Source of the DNA: Gemmatimonadota bacterium
GTDB lineage: Bacteria; Gemmatimonadota; Gemmatimonadetes; Gemmatimonadales; Gemmatimonadaceae
Length of the DNA: 64,000 nt
NCBI GenBank assembly: GCA_028287235.1
Contig: JAQBQB010000010.1
Coordinates: 62,001-126,000 of the forward strand
Direction: 5' to 3'
Positions within the stretch are counted from its first letter, which is position 1; every line of letters begins with the position of its first letter. Positions 1-10,805 of the stretch are shown here, one piece after another. The position numbers and the translations under genes are program-made. Below the pieces are notes generated by a model, which did not search any database, had not been told where the DNA came from, and saw only the letters and a program-made list of their open reading frames with translations.

Positions 1-1174
1 CGATAGCCACGAAAGGTGTACACGGAGTAGCCGGCGAGACTCGCGGCAATTCCAACCGCGACCACGGCGCGCGTGATCCGCGAGCCGCTCGACGCCGGAC
101 GCCAGTCGCGCAGCTCGAGCGCGCCGAGCACGGCGAGCATCACGATGAGCGGCCAGATGCCCCAGATGAATCGCGCCGGTGTGAAGGGCCAGAGCAGCAC
201 GATGCCGACGTAAGCGACGAGGAACAGTGCCGTCACCAGGGCCGTGCGGCGCAGGCGCACGAGTCCCGCGCACAACACGCCGACGACGAGCAGCGTGACC
301 GCCCAGCGCGTGGCCGAGGGCAGACCGGCTGTCGACATGCTCATGATGGTGCCGAGCAGCTCGAGACCCGTACGTTCGACCGTGCGCGCACCGAGCGCGA
401 GTCCGCCGGACTGAACGCCGCGCGCCAGCCAACCGCCGTACGATTCGTATGCGCCGCGCATGACCAGCGGCACCGCGTCGCGATGGAGAACTTTCCACAC
501 TTGCCAGGGCGCCACGACGGCGAGCGCCGTGGGCACGAACGCGGCAAGCGCGCGCCGCCGCCGCCGAAGGAGCAGCGCAACGGCCACGGCAAGCGAGAAC
601 GCGACGCCGTGCGTGCGTACGAGAATCAGGGCACCGGCGAGCGCGCCGAGGGCGATCACGGTGATCGCGTTCTCTTCCCCGTCCGCCACTCGTTCGGCCA
701 AGAGCAGCGAGGGGATGAGCAGCGCGAGGAACAGCATCTCCGACATCACCAGGGTGCTCAACACGAGGGTCGGCACGGAGAGGCATCCCGCGATGGCCAG
801 CGCGCAGGCGCCGAACGCCGGCAGGTTGAGCCGGCGGTAGGCGAAGAACACGATCCCCACCGCCACGGCCGTGAGCAAACAGGCATTCAAACCCTTGAAT
901 GCGAGCACATTCCCAGGGAACACGGGAAACAGCCGCCAGATCAGGGAGAGGAGCGCCGGATAGCCGGGTGGAAAGTGCGTGGCTGCCGGCGTGCCGGGCA
1001 GGTGCAGCCAGCTGTATCCATGTCCGGTCGCCAGCGACTTCGCGAGCACGACGTACATGCCGTCGTCGAACACCACGCCCGCGGGGAGCGTGTCGATCGA
1101 CGAGATTGCCACCGGAAGCACGACGACGGCCGCGAGCGCCGCCGCGGATCCGATGCGCGACGGCGGCGCGTCGA

Positions 1175-1178
<4 letters not shown>
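1..1178 (-). CDS. GT39-like polytopic membrane glycosyltransferase, 3' end cut by window edge
   Basis: About 392 residues are visible; the stop codon lies beyond base 1. The start is GTG at 1178, overlapping the TGA of the upstream response regulator (GTGA), so translation is probably coupled. The protein opens with a hydrophobic segment, then an acidic loop with FDDGMYVVLAKSLATGHGY and a later HFPPGYPALL motif. These are typical of family 39 (ArnT/PMT-like) lipid-phosphosugar transferases, where the first-loop acidic residues are catalytic. Many further membrane segments follow, broken by an Arg-rich cytoplasmic loop. Expected role: moving a sugar from a polyprenyl carrier to an acceptor on the outer face of the inner membrane; donor and acceptor cannot be told. 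It is the last visible gene of a kinase-regulator operon. A non-catalytic polytopic protein of this superfamily remains possible. Confidence 0.72.
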
Positions 1179-2544
<1,366 letters not shown>

Positions 2545-2548
<4 letters not shown>

Positions 2549-4242
2549 GTGAGACTCCTGGCTTGTGTCTGCGAGCAGGGCAGAATGACGGTGAAGCGCG
2601 TGCCGCGCGCGCCGCTGTCGACGAACACGAGGCCGCGATGCGCTTCGATCGCGCGATGGACGACGGCGAGCCCCAGCCCGCTGCCGTTGGCCTTCGTCGT
2701 GAAAAAGGGATCGAACATGCGGTCGCGGATCTCCGTCGGAATGCCGGAGCCGCAATCGCTCACCCGCAACGAGACCGACTCGCCGTGGAAGGAGACGCCG
2801 ATCGGCAGCGGCTCGAACGTTCCGCGCGTTGCCTCGATGCGCACCTCGCTCTGTGCGGGCGCCGCCTGCACGGCGTTGAGCACGAGGTTGAACACCGCAC
2901 GGTGCAGCAGGTCTTCGTCGCCCTCGAGCGCTACGATCTCCCCTTCCGGCACGACACAGGTGACGCGCACCGCCGCATCGCGGTCGGGGTGCGCCGCCGC
3001 GAGACCCGCGGCGCCGCGCGCCACGGCGCCGAGGTCGAGCGACTCCGTGCGCGTCACGCGCACGCGCGCGAAGTCGAGGAACTCGGACAAGAGCCGCGAC
3101 AGGCGATCCGACTCGCGCATCACGAGCGCGCTGAGCGTTTGCTGATCGCTCGACACGGCCGGCATACGCGAGATCTGCTCGACCGCGCTGCGGATGGACG
3201 CGAGCGGGTTCTTGATCTCGTGCGCGAGCGACGCGCTCAGCTCCGCGATTCCCTCGAGCCGCTCGGCGCGGAGGCGCAGCAGATCCATGCGCTTCTGGTC
3301 GGAGATGTCCTGGAAGATGGCCGTGGCCGTGCGGCCGGTGCCCGTATCGTCATGTTCCGTATAGGTCGTCGTCACGCCCACGGGGAAGCGCTTGGCGACC
3401 GTGGAGACGATGCCCTCGCCGCGTGTGGTGCGCATCTTCGACTGCGCGGCGCGCTGCACGGCGTCGGCGAGCTCCGGCGCGGCGGCGCCGATCGCGGCGA
3501 GGATCGGCTCCCCGATGCGATCGACGAGATCGATGCCGAGCAGGTGCTCGGCCATGGGGTTCGCGTAGAGCAGCCGCCCTTCGACGTTCACCGTGACCAC
3601 GCCGCTGCGGATGTTCCGGAGGATGTCCTCGGCTTGGAGCCGCGATTGCTCGAGCGCCGTGACGAGGAGGTCCTTCCCTTCGCCGCTCCGCCGCAACCCG
3701 ACGCTCAGGTAGCGAATGCCGAGGGCGACGAGCGCGATGATGCTGAGTTGGATCCAGACGCCGGGCTCGACGAGCGACGGCCGGAAGAAGAGCACGACGT
3801 CGCTGAAGTAGAGCACGATGCCAAGGGCGGCGATGAGTAGGCCGCCCCCCGCGGGGACGAGCAGCGATGCCGTGGCGATGACGAGGATGTAGAGCGGCGA
3901 GAAGGGCGAGTTGCTGCCGTTCGTCACGTGGATGACGGCCGTGACGAGCAGGAGGTCGAAGATCGCCTGCAGGTACAGGAAGGTGGCTCCGAGCCGTTTC
4001 CGATATATTTCCGCGTAGCCGGCGGAGACCACGGTGACGACGGTGGAGAGCGCGAAGGCGAGCGACGCGATGAGCGTCTGCGTCGAGTCCACGGCGGTCC
4101 AGCGCGCGACCGCGGTAATGAAGATCGCGCTGGCGAGGCAGAGACGGCCGATGAAGACCCATCGGAGGAGGCGCCGAGGGTCGAGAATTGCTTGGAGTGC
4201 CGGTTTGAGTGCCGGGTCGGAGCTTCGGGGCGTTATTCGCAC
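2545..4242 (-). CDS. Membrane PAS histidine kinase (PilS/NtrB-like)
   Basis: 565 residues from a GTG start at 4242; no clear Shine-Dalgarno is seen, so the start is less certain than the rest. About six hydrophobic segments (roughly 28-190) anchor it in the inner membrane without a large periplasmic domain, as in PilS. A PAS domain follows (about 205-310), then HisKA with the phospho-acceptor His in SLAHEIKNPLASIRS, and an HATPase domain with N-box NLVLNAVQAA, DCGSGIP and GSGLGLAVVHR. It sits first in a three-gene operon and ends inside the GTG of its cognate sigma54 activator. The PilS resemblance rests on topology only; no pilus genes lie in the window. The sensed signal is unknown. Confidence 0.92.
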
Positions 4243-4382
4243 AAAGGTTGGTATCGCAAACTGCGAGAGATTTCTGGGTTCAGAAACCGTTGCATTCTGC
4301 TAGACCAAAGTTGGACGATCCCGACGGATGCCGGGTTACAGCCGGGCGGGCGGGCGACCACTCACTCTTCTATAGAGCAAGC

Positions 4383-4814
4383 ATGGACGATTCGACGATC
4401 CTGAACGTGGGTCCCGGGCTCGGGATCCCGCGCGCTGAGATTCAGTATCGGGCGACGAAGTCGAGTGGCCCGGGCGGCCAGCACGTCAACACGTCATCCA
4501 CGCGGATCGAGCTGCTGTGGGACCTCGCTCGTTCGACGGCCGTGACCGAGGAGCAGCGCGAGCGGATTCGGACGAAGCTGGCGGCGCGGCTCGACTCGGA
4601 GGGAATGGTTCGGATCGTGGCGAGTGACCGGCGGAGCCAGGGGCAGAACAAGGCGAGTGCCGACGAGCGGCTCGCGGCGCTCGTCAAGCATGCGCTGCAC
4701 ATTCCAAAGAAGCGGCGGCCGACGAAGCCCACCAAGGCGGCCAAGGAACGGCGGCTTACCGAGAAAAAACACCAGGCAGACAAGAAGCGGACGCGCCGTC
4801 CCGACATCGATTAG
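4383..4814 (+). CDS. arfB: Peptidyl-tRNA hydrolase ArfB-type stalled-ribosome rescue factor
   Basis: 143 residues, the usual size of ArfB/YaeJ. The release-factor catalytic motif is intact in SSGPGGQHVNT (GGQ at about residue 29), and the stop-codon-recognition domains of RF1/RF2 are absent. The C-terminal third is a Lys/Arg-rich tail (KKRRPTKPTKAAKERR and onward), which in this family enters the empty mRNA channel of a stalled ribosome. It hydrolyses peptidyl-tRNA on ribosomes lacking a stop codon. The ATG at 4383 is chosen because it gives the family length; the frame is open further upstream (to 4209) but that part has no family resemblance. The gene is monocistronic and divergent from the histidine kinase operon. 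Confidence 0.92.
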   Translation: MDDSTILNVGPGLGIPRAEIQYRATKSSGPGGQHVNTSSTRIELLWDLARSTAVTEEQRERIRTKLAARLDSEGMVRIVASDRRSQGQNKASADERLAALVKHALHIPKKRRPTKPTKAAKERRLTEKKHQADKKRTRRPDID

Positions 4815-5111
4815 GGCCGGTCAGCAATGCGCTAGCGGCCGGTTGGTCCCCCATGCATGCTCAGCCGCTTGACAGGCGTATCCAATCGTGCCCAAACTGT
4901 GGTACGATTTGGACCTGGGACGTGACCAAGACGTCCCTTCCCGCAGTTGAGAGAGCGAACCGCTGGCGCTCACGCCGCGTTCGTTCCGCTTAGCCCCCAC
5001 CTCGTCGCACTGCTGGTTTACCCACATTTTTTCGCGCACCACGTTCGGCCGCGTTGGTGCGCAAAGCGGGGCGTTTGCCCCGAGTTCCCCCAGCCCCATG
5101 GAGGCTGCACG
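4815..5111. other. Leader region before the SusC/SusD operon
   Basis: About 300 bases without a convincing gene. A TTGACA hexamer lies at 4869-4874 and TACGAT at 4903-4908, but they are 28 bases apart, too far for one sigma70 promoter, so I do not call a promoter. GGAGG at 5100-5104 is the ribosome binding site for susC. Short open frames on both strands look like chance. The long leader leaves room for regulation, but I see no recognisable riboswitch. Confidence 0.5.
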
Positions 5112-8100
5112 ATGATATCAATCAGGCCACGAAACCTCGTCTCGAGCGCGCTGTCTGTTGCGCTTCTGACGTTGACTGCGGCGGTTGCCGCTGCTCAAGG
5201 CACACTTACCGGTACCGTAACCGCCGCTGGCGGCGCGCCATTGCAGGAAGCGCGCGTCATTGTCGTCGGCACCAGTTTGTTCGCCATCACCGGGCCGGAC
5301 GGCAAGTACACCGTTCGCCGCGTTCCGGCCGGCACTGCCGAAATCCGAATGATCCGGGTCGGCTATCAGGAGCAGAAGAAGGCCGTCCGCATCCTCGACG
5401 GCCAGAATGCTACGCTCGACGCCGTCATGGCCACCACCGTCATCCAGCTCCAGGAAGTCGTCACGACGGCGACCGGCGAGCAGCGCCGAGTGGAAATCGG
5501 CAATAGCGTGGAAAACCTGTCGGTCTCCAAGATCACGGAGACTGAGCCGATCCGAAACCTGTCCGACGTGCTCAACTCGCGCGTTCCGGGCGTCATGGTG
5601 CAGGGCGGCGGGCAGACGGGCTCCGGCCAGCGAATTCGTATTCGCGGCGTGAGCAGCGTCAGCTTGGCGAACGATCCGATCTACATCATCGACGGCATCC
5701 GCATGACGTCGAACAACGGCTCGGCCACGTTCGGCAATGGCGGCAGCAACTTCAGCCGCGTTGGCGACATTGACCCGCAGCAGATCGAGAACATCGAGAT
5801 CGTGAAGGGACCGTCGGCCGCAACGCTGTACGGCACCGACGCCGCGAACGGCGTCATCGTGATCACGACCAAGAAGGGTCGCGCGGGCGCCGCGCGCTGG
5901 ACCGTGTACGCTGAAGGCGGCGTCCTCGACGACCGCAACAAGTACCCGACCAACTACACCCTCGCCGGCCACACGCCGACGGGAACGCTGTTGCTCACTG
6001 CCGGCGCCTGTCCCCTGCCGTCTGTCGCGGCCGGAACGTGCATCAAGGACAGCCTGCGCACGTACAGCCCGATCCTCGATCCGAACGCGACGCCCATTGG
6101 ACTCGGCAATCGCAACTCCGCCGGCGTTCAGGTCAGCGGTGGAACCGACGTGATCCGCTACTTCTTGTCGGCGGGCCGCGACAACGAGGTCGGCGTGTTC
6201 AAGCTCCCCGACTTCGAGAAGGCGCGGTACGACTCGTTGGGAATCACGCCCCATCCGTGGACCACGAGCCCGAACGCCCGCTTGCTGAACAGCTTCCGCG
6301 GAAACGTTTCCTCGCAGATCAACGACAAGCTCGACGCCGCGATCAATTTCGGCTACAGCACCGTGGACCTGCGTACCAGCAATGAATCGAACAACACGGT
6401 CGGTATCGGCTCGCAGGCGTTTGGCGGACCGGGCTACGTGGACAACGGCTCGATCAGCATCGTCGGGACGCCGCTTCACGGTTACCGTGCCTGGACGCCG
6501 GCGTACACCTGGGAAGAAAAGATTTCCCAGAATGTCAACCGAGCCATCCTCAGCTCGAACCTGAACTGGCGCCCGCTGAGCTGGTTGCAGACGCGCGCGA
6601 ACGTCGGTACGGACTTCACGGACCGCGTCGACTACAACCTCGTCATGAACAGCGAGGGCGCGCCGATCACGAACACCTACCGTGATGGATTTGCCGGAAA
6701 CGGCCGTACGAACCTCACGACGATCACGGCCGACCTCGGCGCCACGGCGAACTACAATCCGGCGCGCTACACCTGGTTGAACTTCAAGACCACGCTTGGC
6801 ACCCAGTACAACAATTTCCGCCAGGATCAGAACTCCGCCACCGGCACCACGCTTCCGCCGGGCGCGCAGACGGCCAGCGCCGGTGCGACGCCGGGGGCGT
6901 CTGAATCCACGACGTTGACCAAGACCGTCGGGTTGTTCGTCGAGGAAGTCGCCGGCATTCGCGATCGCCTCTACATCACCGCCGCGGTTCGCACCGACCA
7001 GAACAGCGCGTTCGGCACGAACTTCCAGCGCGTGTACTATCCGAAGGTGAGCGTCTCGTGGGTGATGTCGGACGAGTCGTTCTTCCCGCACTCGGGGCTG
7101 TTCAACCAGATCAGCAGCTTCCGTCCGCGCGCCGCGTACGGTTCGTCCGGCGTGCAGCCGGGCTCGAACACGGCGAATCAGACGTTCGCGACGCAGTCGG
7201 CGAGCATCAAGGGCACGGACCTCCCGTCGGAAGTTTACGCCACGGTTGGCAATGCCTCGCTCAAGCCCGAGCGGTCGACGGAATTTGAAAGCGGGTTCGA
7301 TTCACGCCTGTTCGGCAACCGCATTCAGTTCGACTTCACGTACTACAACAAGACGACCCACGACGCGTTGATCGCGGCGATCGTTGCCCCGTCCGTGGGC
7401 ATCACCGCCACGACGCAGCAGCAGAATCTTGGATCGATCAAGAACTCGGGCGTCGAGATCACGTTGGGCGGCCAGCTCCTCGACCGCCGGCAGATCGGCC
7501 TCGATTTCCAGATCTCGTCCTCGTTGCAGACGAACAAGGTCGCGAGTCTCGGCGGCACGCAGCGTCAGGTTGGCACCACCAACTGGGTCGCTGAGGGTTA
7601 CCCGATCCGCGGTCTCTTTGCCCGTCCGATTCTCTGGTACAAGGACCGCAACGGCGACGGCATCATCACGTACAACGCCGACAGCTCGAAGTCCGAAGTC
7701 TACGTGGGCAACGACACCATCTTCCGCGGCTACGCCGAGCCCCGCTACCTGACGTCGCTCACGTCGGGCATCGACCTCTTCAACCGCAAGCTCCGCATCC
7801 AGAACCTGTTCGACTGGCGCAGCGGCAACCTGTGGTACAACAACACCGAGCGCATTCGCTGCGTGAGCCGTCAGAATTGCAACGGCTTGAACAACCCGAA
7901 CGCATCGCTGCAGGAACAGGCCATGGTCGTGGCCACGCTCAACGATCCTTCGCACACGCTCGACGGCTTCCTCCAGCCGGGCGCGTTCGTGAAGTGGCGT
8001 GAGCTGTCGGCGACGCTCCAGCTGCCCGAAGTGTTCGCCACCAAGCTGCGCGCGCGCAACGCGAACCTCGTGTTCTCGGCGCGCAACCTGAAGAAGTGGA

Positions 8101-8237
8101 CGAAATACCGCGGTACGGATCCGGAGAGCGATTTCGCGGTCGGTGAAGGTGTCGGCGGAGCGAGCGACTCGCCGTCGGAGTTCCAGACCTTCGCGCAGCC
8201 GACGTACTTTGTGTTCCGTTTGAACTTTGGTTTCTAA
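5112..8237 (+). CDS. SusC/RagA-family TonB-dependent outer-membrane transporter
   Basis: 1041 residues. The ATG at 5112 is set by GGAGG seven bases upstream and by the signal peptide it creates (hydrophobic to about residue 30, ending AVAAAQG). Next comes a carboxypeptidase-regulatory-like beta domain (about 31-115), the SusC/RagA hallmark, then the TonB plug with LSDVLNSRVPGVMV, RIRIRGVSSVS, YIIDGIRM and the KGPSAATLYG segment. A 22-strand barrel makes up the rest and ends in an aromatic residue (FRLNFGF). It should import an oligomeric substrate across the outer membrane using TonB energy. The SusD-like lipoprotein begins 18 bases later, so the two form the usual bed-lid complex. No glycan or peptide hydrolase is in the same operon, so the substrate is unknown. 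Confidence 0.95.
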   Translation: MISIRPRNLVSSALSVALLTLTAAVAAAQGTLTGTVTAAGGAPLQEARVIVVGTSLFAITGPDGKYTVRRVPAGTAEIRMIRVGYQEQKKAVRILDGQNATLDAVMATTVIQLQEVVTTATGEQRRVEIGNSVENLSVSKITETEPIRNLSDVLNSRVPGVMVQGGGQTGSGQRIRIRGVSSVSLANDPIYIIDGIRMTSNNGSATFGNGGSNFSRVGDIDPQQIENIEIVKGPSAATLYGTDAANGVIVITTKKGRAGAARWTVYAEGGVLDDRNKYPTNYTLAGHTPTGTLLLTAGACPLPSVAAGTCIKDSLRTYSPILDPNATPIGLGNRNSAGVQVSGGTDVIRYFLSAGRDNEVGVFKLPDFEKARYDSLGITPHPWTTSPNARLLNSFRGNVSSQINDKLDAAINFGYSTVDLRTSNESNNTVGIGSQAFGGPGYVDNGSISIVGTPLHGYRAWTPAYTWEEKISQNVNRAILSSNLNWRPLSWLQTRANVGTDFTDRVDYNLVMNSEGAPITNTYRDGFAGNGRTNLTTITADLGATANYNPARYTWLNFKTTLGTQYNNFRQDQNSATGTTLPPGAQTASAGATPGASESTTLTKTVGLFVEEVAGIRDRLYITAAVRTDQNSAFGTNFQRVYYPKVSVSWVMSDESFFPHSGLFNQISSFRPRAAYGSSGVQPGSNTANQTFATQSASIKGTDLPSEVYATVGNASLKPERSTEFESGFDSRLFGNRIQFDFTYYNKTTHDALIAAIVAPSVGITATTQQQNLGSIKNSGVEITLGGQLLDRRQIGLDFQISSSLQTNKVASLGGTQRQVGTTNWVAEGYPIRGLFARPILWYKDRNGDGIITYNADSSKSEVYVGNDTIFRGYAEPRYLTSLTSGIDLFNRKLRIQNLFDWRSGNLWYNNTERIRCVSRQNCNGLNNPNASLQEQAMVVATLNDPSHTLDGFLQPGAFVKWRELSATLQLPEVFATKLRARNANLVFSARNLKKWTKYRGTDPESDFAVGEGVGGASDSPSEFQTFAQPTYFVFRLNFGF

Positions 8238-8255
8238 ACACTCGACCATCTTATC

Positions 8256-9671
8256 ATGAGACATTTCTTAAAAAATGGCCGAGCCGTCGTCGTGACGGTC
8301 ACCGTGGCAGGTGCGGTGGCCATCGGCGCCTGCAGCTCGCTCAAGAACGATCTGCTCGAGGCACCCGACCCGGACATCATCGATCCGTCGAGCGTGCAGT
8401 CCGCCGCCGGCGCCAACGCCGTACGCGTTGGCGCGCTGGCGCGCCTTCGGTCCGCGACGGTCACGTCCGGCAACAACGGAACCGACGGCACGTGGCTCCT
8501 CGGAGGACTGCTGACCGACGAGTGGTCCACGTCGTCGACCTTCGTGCAGAACGACGAGGTGGACGAGCGCCAGATCTCGACGAGCAATTCGTCGGTCGAC
8601 GCATCCCTCCGCTTGCTTTATCGCGTACCGACGGCCGCCAATCAGGCGATCGCGTTGTTGACCAAGTACAAGCCGGCGCCGTCGTCCGACATCGCCGAGA
8701 TGTACTTCGTTCGCGGCGTTGCGCAGCTGCAGCTGGCGAGCGACTTCTGCAACGGTATCCCGCTCACCGACGCGGCGAGCATTCCCGTCGTGCTCGGCGC
8801 GCCGCTGACGGTGGATCAGGTGTTCGCGGTGGCCGTGGCGAGCTTCGATAGCGCCCGCGCTCTGAGCTCGGCCACCGATGCTGCGTCGGTGGCGATCAAC
8901 CGCGCCGCGTCGATCGGCAAGGCGCGCGCGTTGCTCGGGTTGAACCAGATCGCGGCTGCTGCGACGGCCGTCACCGGTGTCCCGACGACGTTTACCTACG
9001 ACGTCTCGTCGTCGCTGCTCAGCGGCAGCAACAACGGAATCTGGTCGGAAGCGGCAAGCCAGCGCCGCTATACGATCGGCGACAGCCTCGAGGGGAACGA
9101 CCACAAGATCCTCGTGAAAAACGCGATCCCGTTCTTTTCCGCCAAGGATCCGCGGCTGCCGGCGACGTATTCCGTCAGTGCCAAGGGCGATACCACCAAG
9201 TCGCAGGACGGCCTGACCTTCTCCCGCACGACGCCGCTTTACGGACAGACCACGACCATCGCGGTCGTGAATGGCATCGATGCCCGACTGGTCGAAGCCG
9301 AAGCGGCACTTCGCGCCAATAACCCGGCGGGGATGATCACCATCCTCAACGCGTTGCGGGCGACCCCGCTGACGATCGGCACAATTACCACGTCTCCGGC
9401 AGCTCTTCCGCCGCTCGTGGATCCGGTCAATGCGGATGCCCGCATCAACCTGCTGTTCCGTGAAAAGGCCTTCTGGACGTTCAGCCGCGGTGAGCGTCTG
9501 GGCGACCTCCGTCGCCTCGTTCGCCAGTACGGACGCACGGTCGACCAGGTCTTCCCGGTCGGGACCCACTACCGTGGCACGACGTACGGTCCGGACGTCA
9601 ATCTCCCCATCACCACGGGCGAGAGCAACGGCAACCCGAACTTCACCGCCTGCCTCGATCGGAAGCCCTGA
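8256..9671 (+). CDS. SusD/RagB-like substrate-binding outer-membrane lipoprotein
   Basis: 471 residues. The N terminus is a lipoprotein signal (MRHFLKNGRAVVVTVTVAGA then IGAC), so the mature protein starts at a lipidated Cys near residue 26. The body is mostly helical and TPR-like, with SusD-type segments such as NQAIALLTKYK, EMYFVRGVAQLQLASDFCNGIP and, near the end, INLLFREKAFWTFSRGERLGDLRRLVRQYG, where the family has its conserved REKAFW/RxGDLxR region. It should cap the SusC channel and bind ligand at the cell surface. It is co-transcribed with the transporter upstream; a strong hairpin follows its stop. Confidence 0.93.
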   Translation: MRHFLKNGRAVVVTVTVAGAVAIGACSSLKNDLLEAPDPDIIDPSSVQSAAGANAVRVGALARLRSATVTSGNNGTDGTWLLGGLLTDEWSTSSTFVQNDEVDERQISTSNSSVDASLRLLYRVPTAANQAIALLTKYKPAPSSDIAEMYFVRGVAQLQLASDFCNGIPLTDAASIPVVLGAPLTVDQVFAVAVASFDSARALSSATDAASVAINRAASIGKARALLGLNQIAAAATAVTGVPTTFTYDVSSSLLSGSNNGIWSEAASQRRYTIGDSLEGNDHKILVKNAIPFFSAKDPRLPATYSVSAKGDTTKSQDGLTFSRTTPLYGQTTTIAVVNGIDARLVEAEAALRANNPAGMITILNALRATPLTIGTITTSPAALPPLVDPVNADARINLLFREKAFWTFSRGERLGDLRRLVRQYGRTVDQVFPVGTHYRGTTYGPDVNLPITTGESNGNPNFTACLDRKP

Positions 9672-9703
9672 CCGAGTAGGTGATTTGTTCGGTGGTTCGT
9701 AGT

Positions 9704-9738
9704 GAAAGAGGGAGACGGCTCAGCCGTCTCCCTCTTTC
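9704..9738. terminator. Bidirectional hairpin terminator between susD and the TPR gene
   Basis: A perfect 16-base-pair stem (GAAAGAGGGAGACGGC at 9704-9719 with its complement at 9723-9738) closes on a 3-base loop. The right arm ends CTCTTTC, giving a modest U-run for the plus transcript. The stop codon of the convergent minus-strand gene lies at 9720-9722, that is, exactly the loop, so the terminator's left half as read from the minus strand is coding sequence. Confidence 0.85.
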
Positions 9739-10406
9739 GTTATGTGTGCCGGCTTGAGCGCAGCGATCGCGCCGCGAGCATGGTCGGCCGCAACGCTCCC
9801 TGGGTACTTCTCGATCATGCGCCGCAGCTCGACCAGCGCGCGCCCAGGCTCGTTCAGCGGTCCATTGAGCAGGTCGATCAGCCGGTTCGCCGCGTAGATG
9901 TCCTCCCCCGTCGAGACGCCGGGGATTCGCTGCACCTGGCGAAAGAGCTCCGCCGCGCGCACCGGGTTGCCCTTGTCGCGCGCGTAGAGCTCGGCCGCCT
10001 TGATGCGCGCGTCGGCGGCGTCAGGCTTCTCGGCGATCACCGCCTCGAACGATTCGAGCGCTTCGTCGAGCTTTCCCTGCATCACGAGCGCCTGCTGGTA
10101 GGAGTACTGCTCCTTATAGGGTGTGCTGCTGCCGTCGACCATGAGGTGCTTGTAGGCGTTGCCGGCAGCGTTCGAGATGAGCGTGGTGACGACGACCACG
10201 GCGAGCCCGAACAGCGCCGACACGATCAGAATGCTGATCACCCCGACGAGGGAGGCGCGCACACGCCCCGCCGCCAGAAGGATCGCGCCGCCGGTGATGG
10301 AGATGCCGAACACCATCAGCCCGTAGGAATAGGCGCGCACCATGTCGCCCGCGTCGGGCCCGTAACGGTCGAACAGCGTGGGCTTGTACTCGGGCCTCTC
10401 CCTCAT
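9720..10406 (-). CDS. Membrane-anchored TPR protein of unknown function
   Basis: 228 residues from ATG 10406, chosen because GGAGG (10417-10421) sits ten bases upstream; a longer open frame reaching 10598 has no support. Two hydrophobic segments occur at about 30-52 and 58-85. The remainder, on one side of the membrane, is made of TPR-like helix pairs (QGKLDEALESFEAVIAEKPDAADARIKAAELY and the repeats after it). TPR folds mediate protein contacts; no enzyme motif is visible. A plausible promoter lies about 65 bases upstream. The coding sequence runs into the loop of the terminator shared with susD. Similar tetratricopeptide membrane proteins are often left unnamed, and I cannot assign a pathway. 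Confidence 0.8.
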   Translation of the reverse strand: MRERPEYKPTLFDRYGPDAGDMVRAYSYGLMVFGISITGGAILLAAGRVRASLVGVISILIVSALFGLAVVVVTTLISNAAGNAYKHLMVDGSSTPYKEQYSYQQALVMQGKLDEALESFEAVIAEKPDAADARIKAAELYARDKGNPVRAAELFRQVQRIPGVSTGEDIYAANRLIDLLNGPLNEPGRALVELRRMIEKYPGSVAADHARGAIAALKPAHITKEGDG

Positions 10407-10805
10407 GACGCGAATGCCTCCAAATCCCGTTGGGACGAATCGGCGCAAACTTCTGACTGCCCGCGCGTGTTGATTATCCGAGTTCGGGCGCCGACCGCAA
10501 GCTCCGACTCGGGGAACATGGGCGCTTGGGTGTCCTTGTAGGTGAAAGGCGCAGATAGGCCTCGAGTGAAACAATGCGCTGACCGGACCCATCAGCACCT
10601 TGACTCCGCCGGGGGGTAGCGTAGTGCTTCAATCAGGGGAAAAACCGGGAGTAGGTCGCGATTGGAGTGCGGCGCTTTCGGTGAAGTTCACCGGCGGAAA
10701 AGGTAGGGCACGCGCCTTGCCCGCCTGGGCAGGAACCGGCCCCCGAGCATCAGCCGCTCGGAGTACGGAAAGACTCTTTGCTGCGGCTCGTCCGCGGGGC
10801 TTTCG
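10407..10805. other. Divergent intergenic region
   Basis: About 400 bases between the divergent TPR gene and the large metallopeptidase gene. It holds the candidate minus-strand promoter at 10473-10500 and a weak plus-strand pair (TTGACT at 10600 and TAGTGC at 10622, 16 apart). I see no credible gene or structured RNA; the open frames here are short and antisense to nothing recognisable. Confidence 0.5.
10473..10500 (-). promoter_or_regulatory. Candidate sigma70 promoter for the TPR gene
   Basis: On the minus strand TTGCGG (10500-10495) is followed after 16 bases by GATAAT (10478-10473). It lies about 65 bases before the TPR gene start. Match to consensus is fair, not proof. Confidence 0.4.

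Noticed and set aside
4869-4908. Sigma70 promoter for susC from TTGACA and TACGAT
   Set aside because: Spacing is 28 bases, far from 16-18; kept only as a note on the region.
4821-5099. 92-codon minus-strand open frame in the susC leader
   Set aside because: No ribosome binding site or recognisable motif; lies in the likely promoter/leader region.
5118-7091. Long minus-strand open frame inside susC
   Set aside because: Antisense shadow; the plus strand encodes a complete SusC with signal peptide, plug and barrel.
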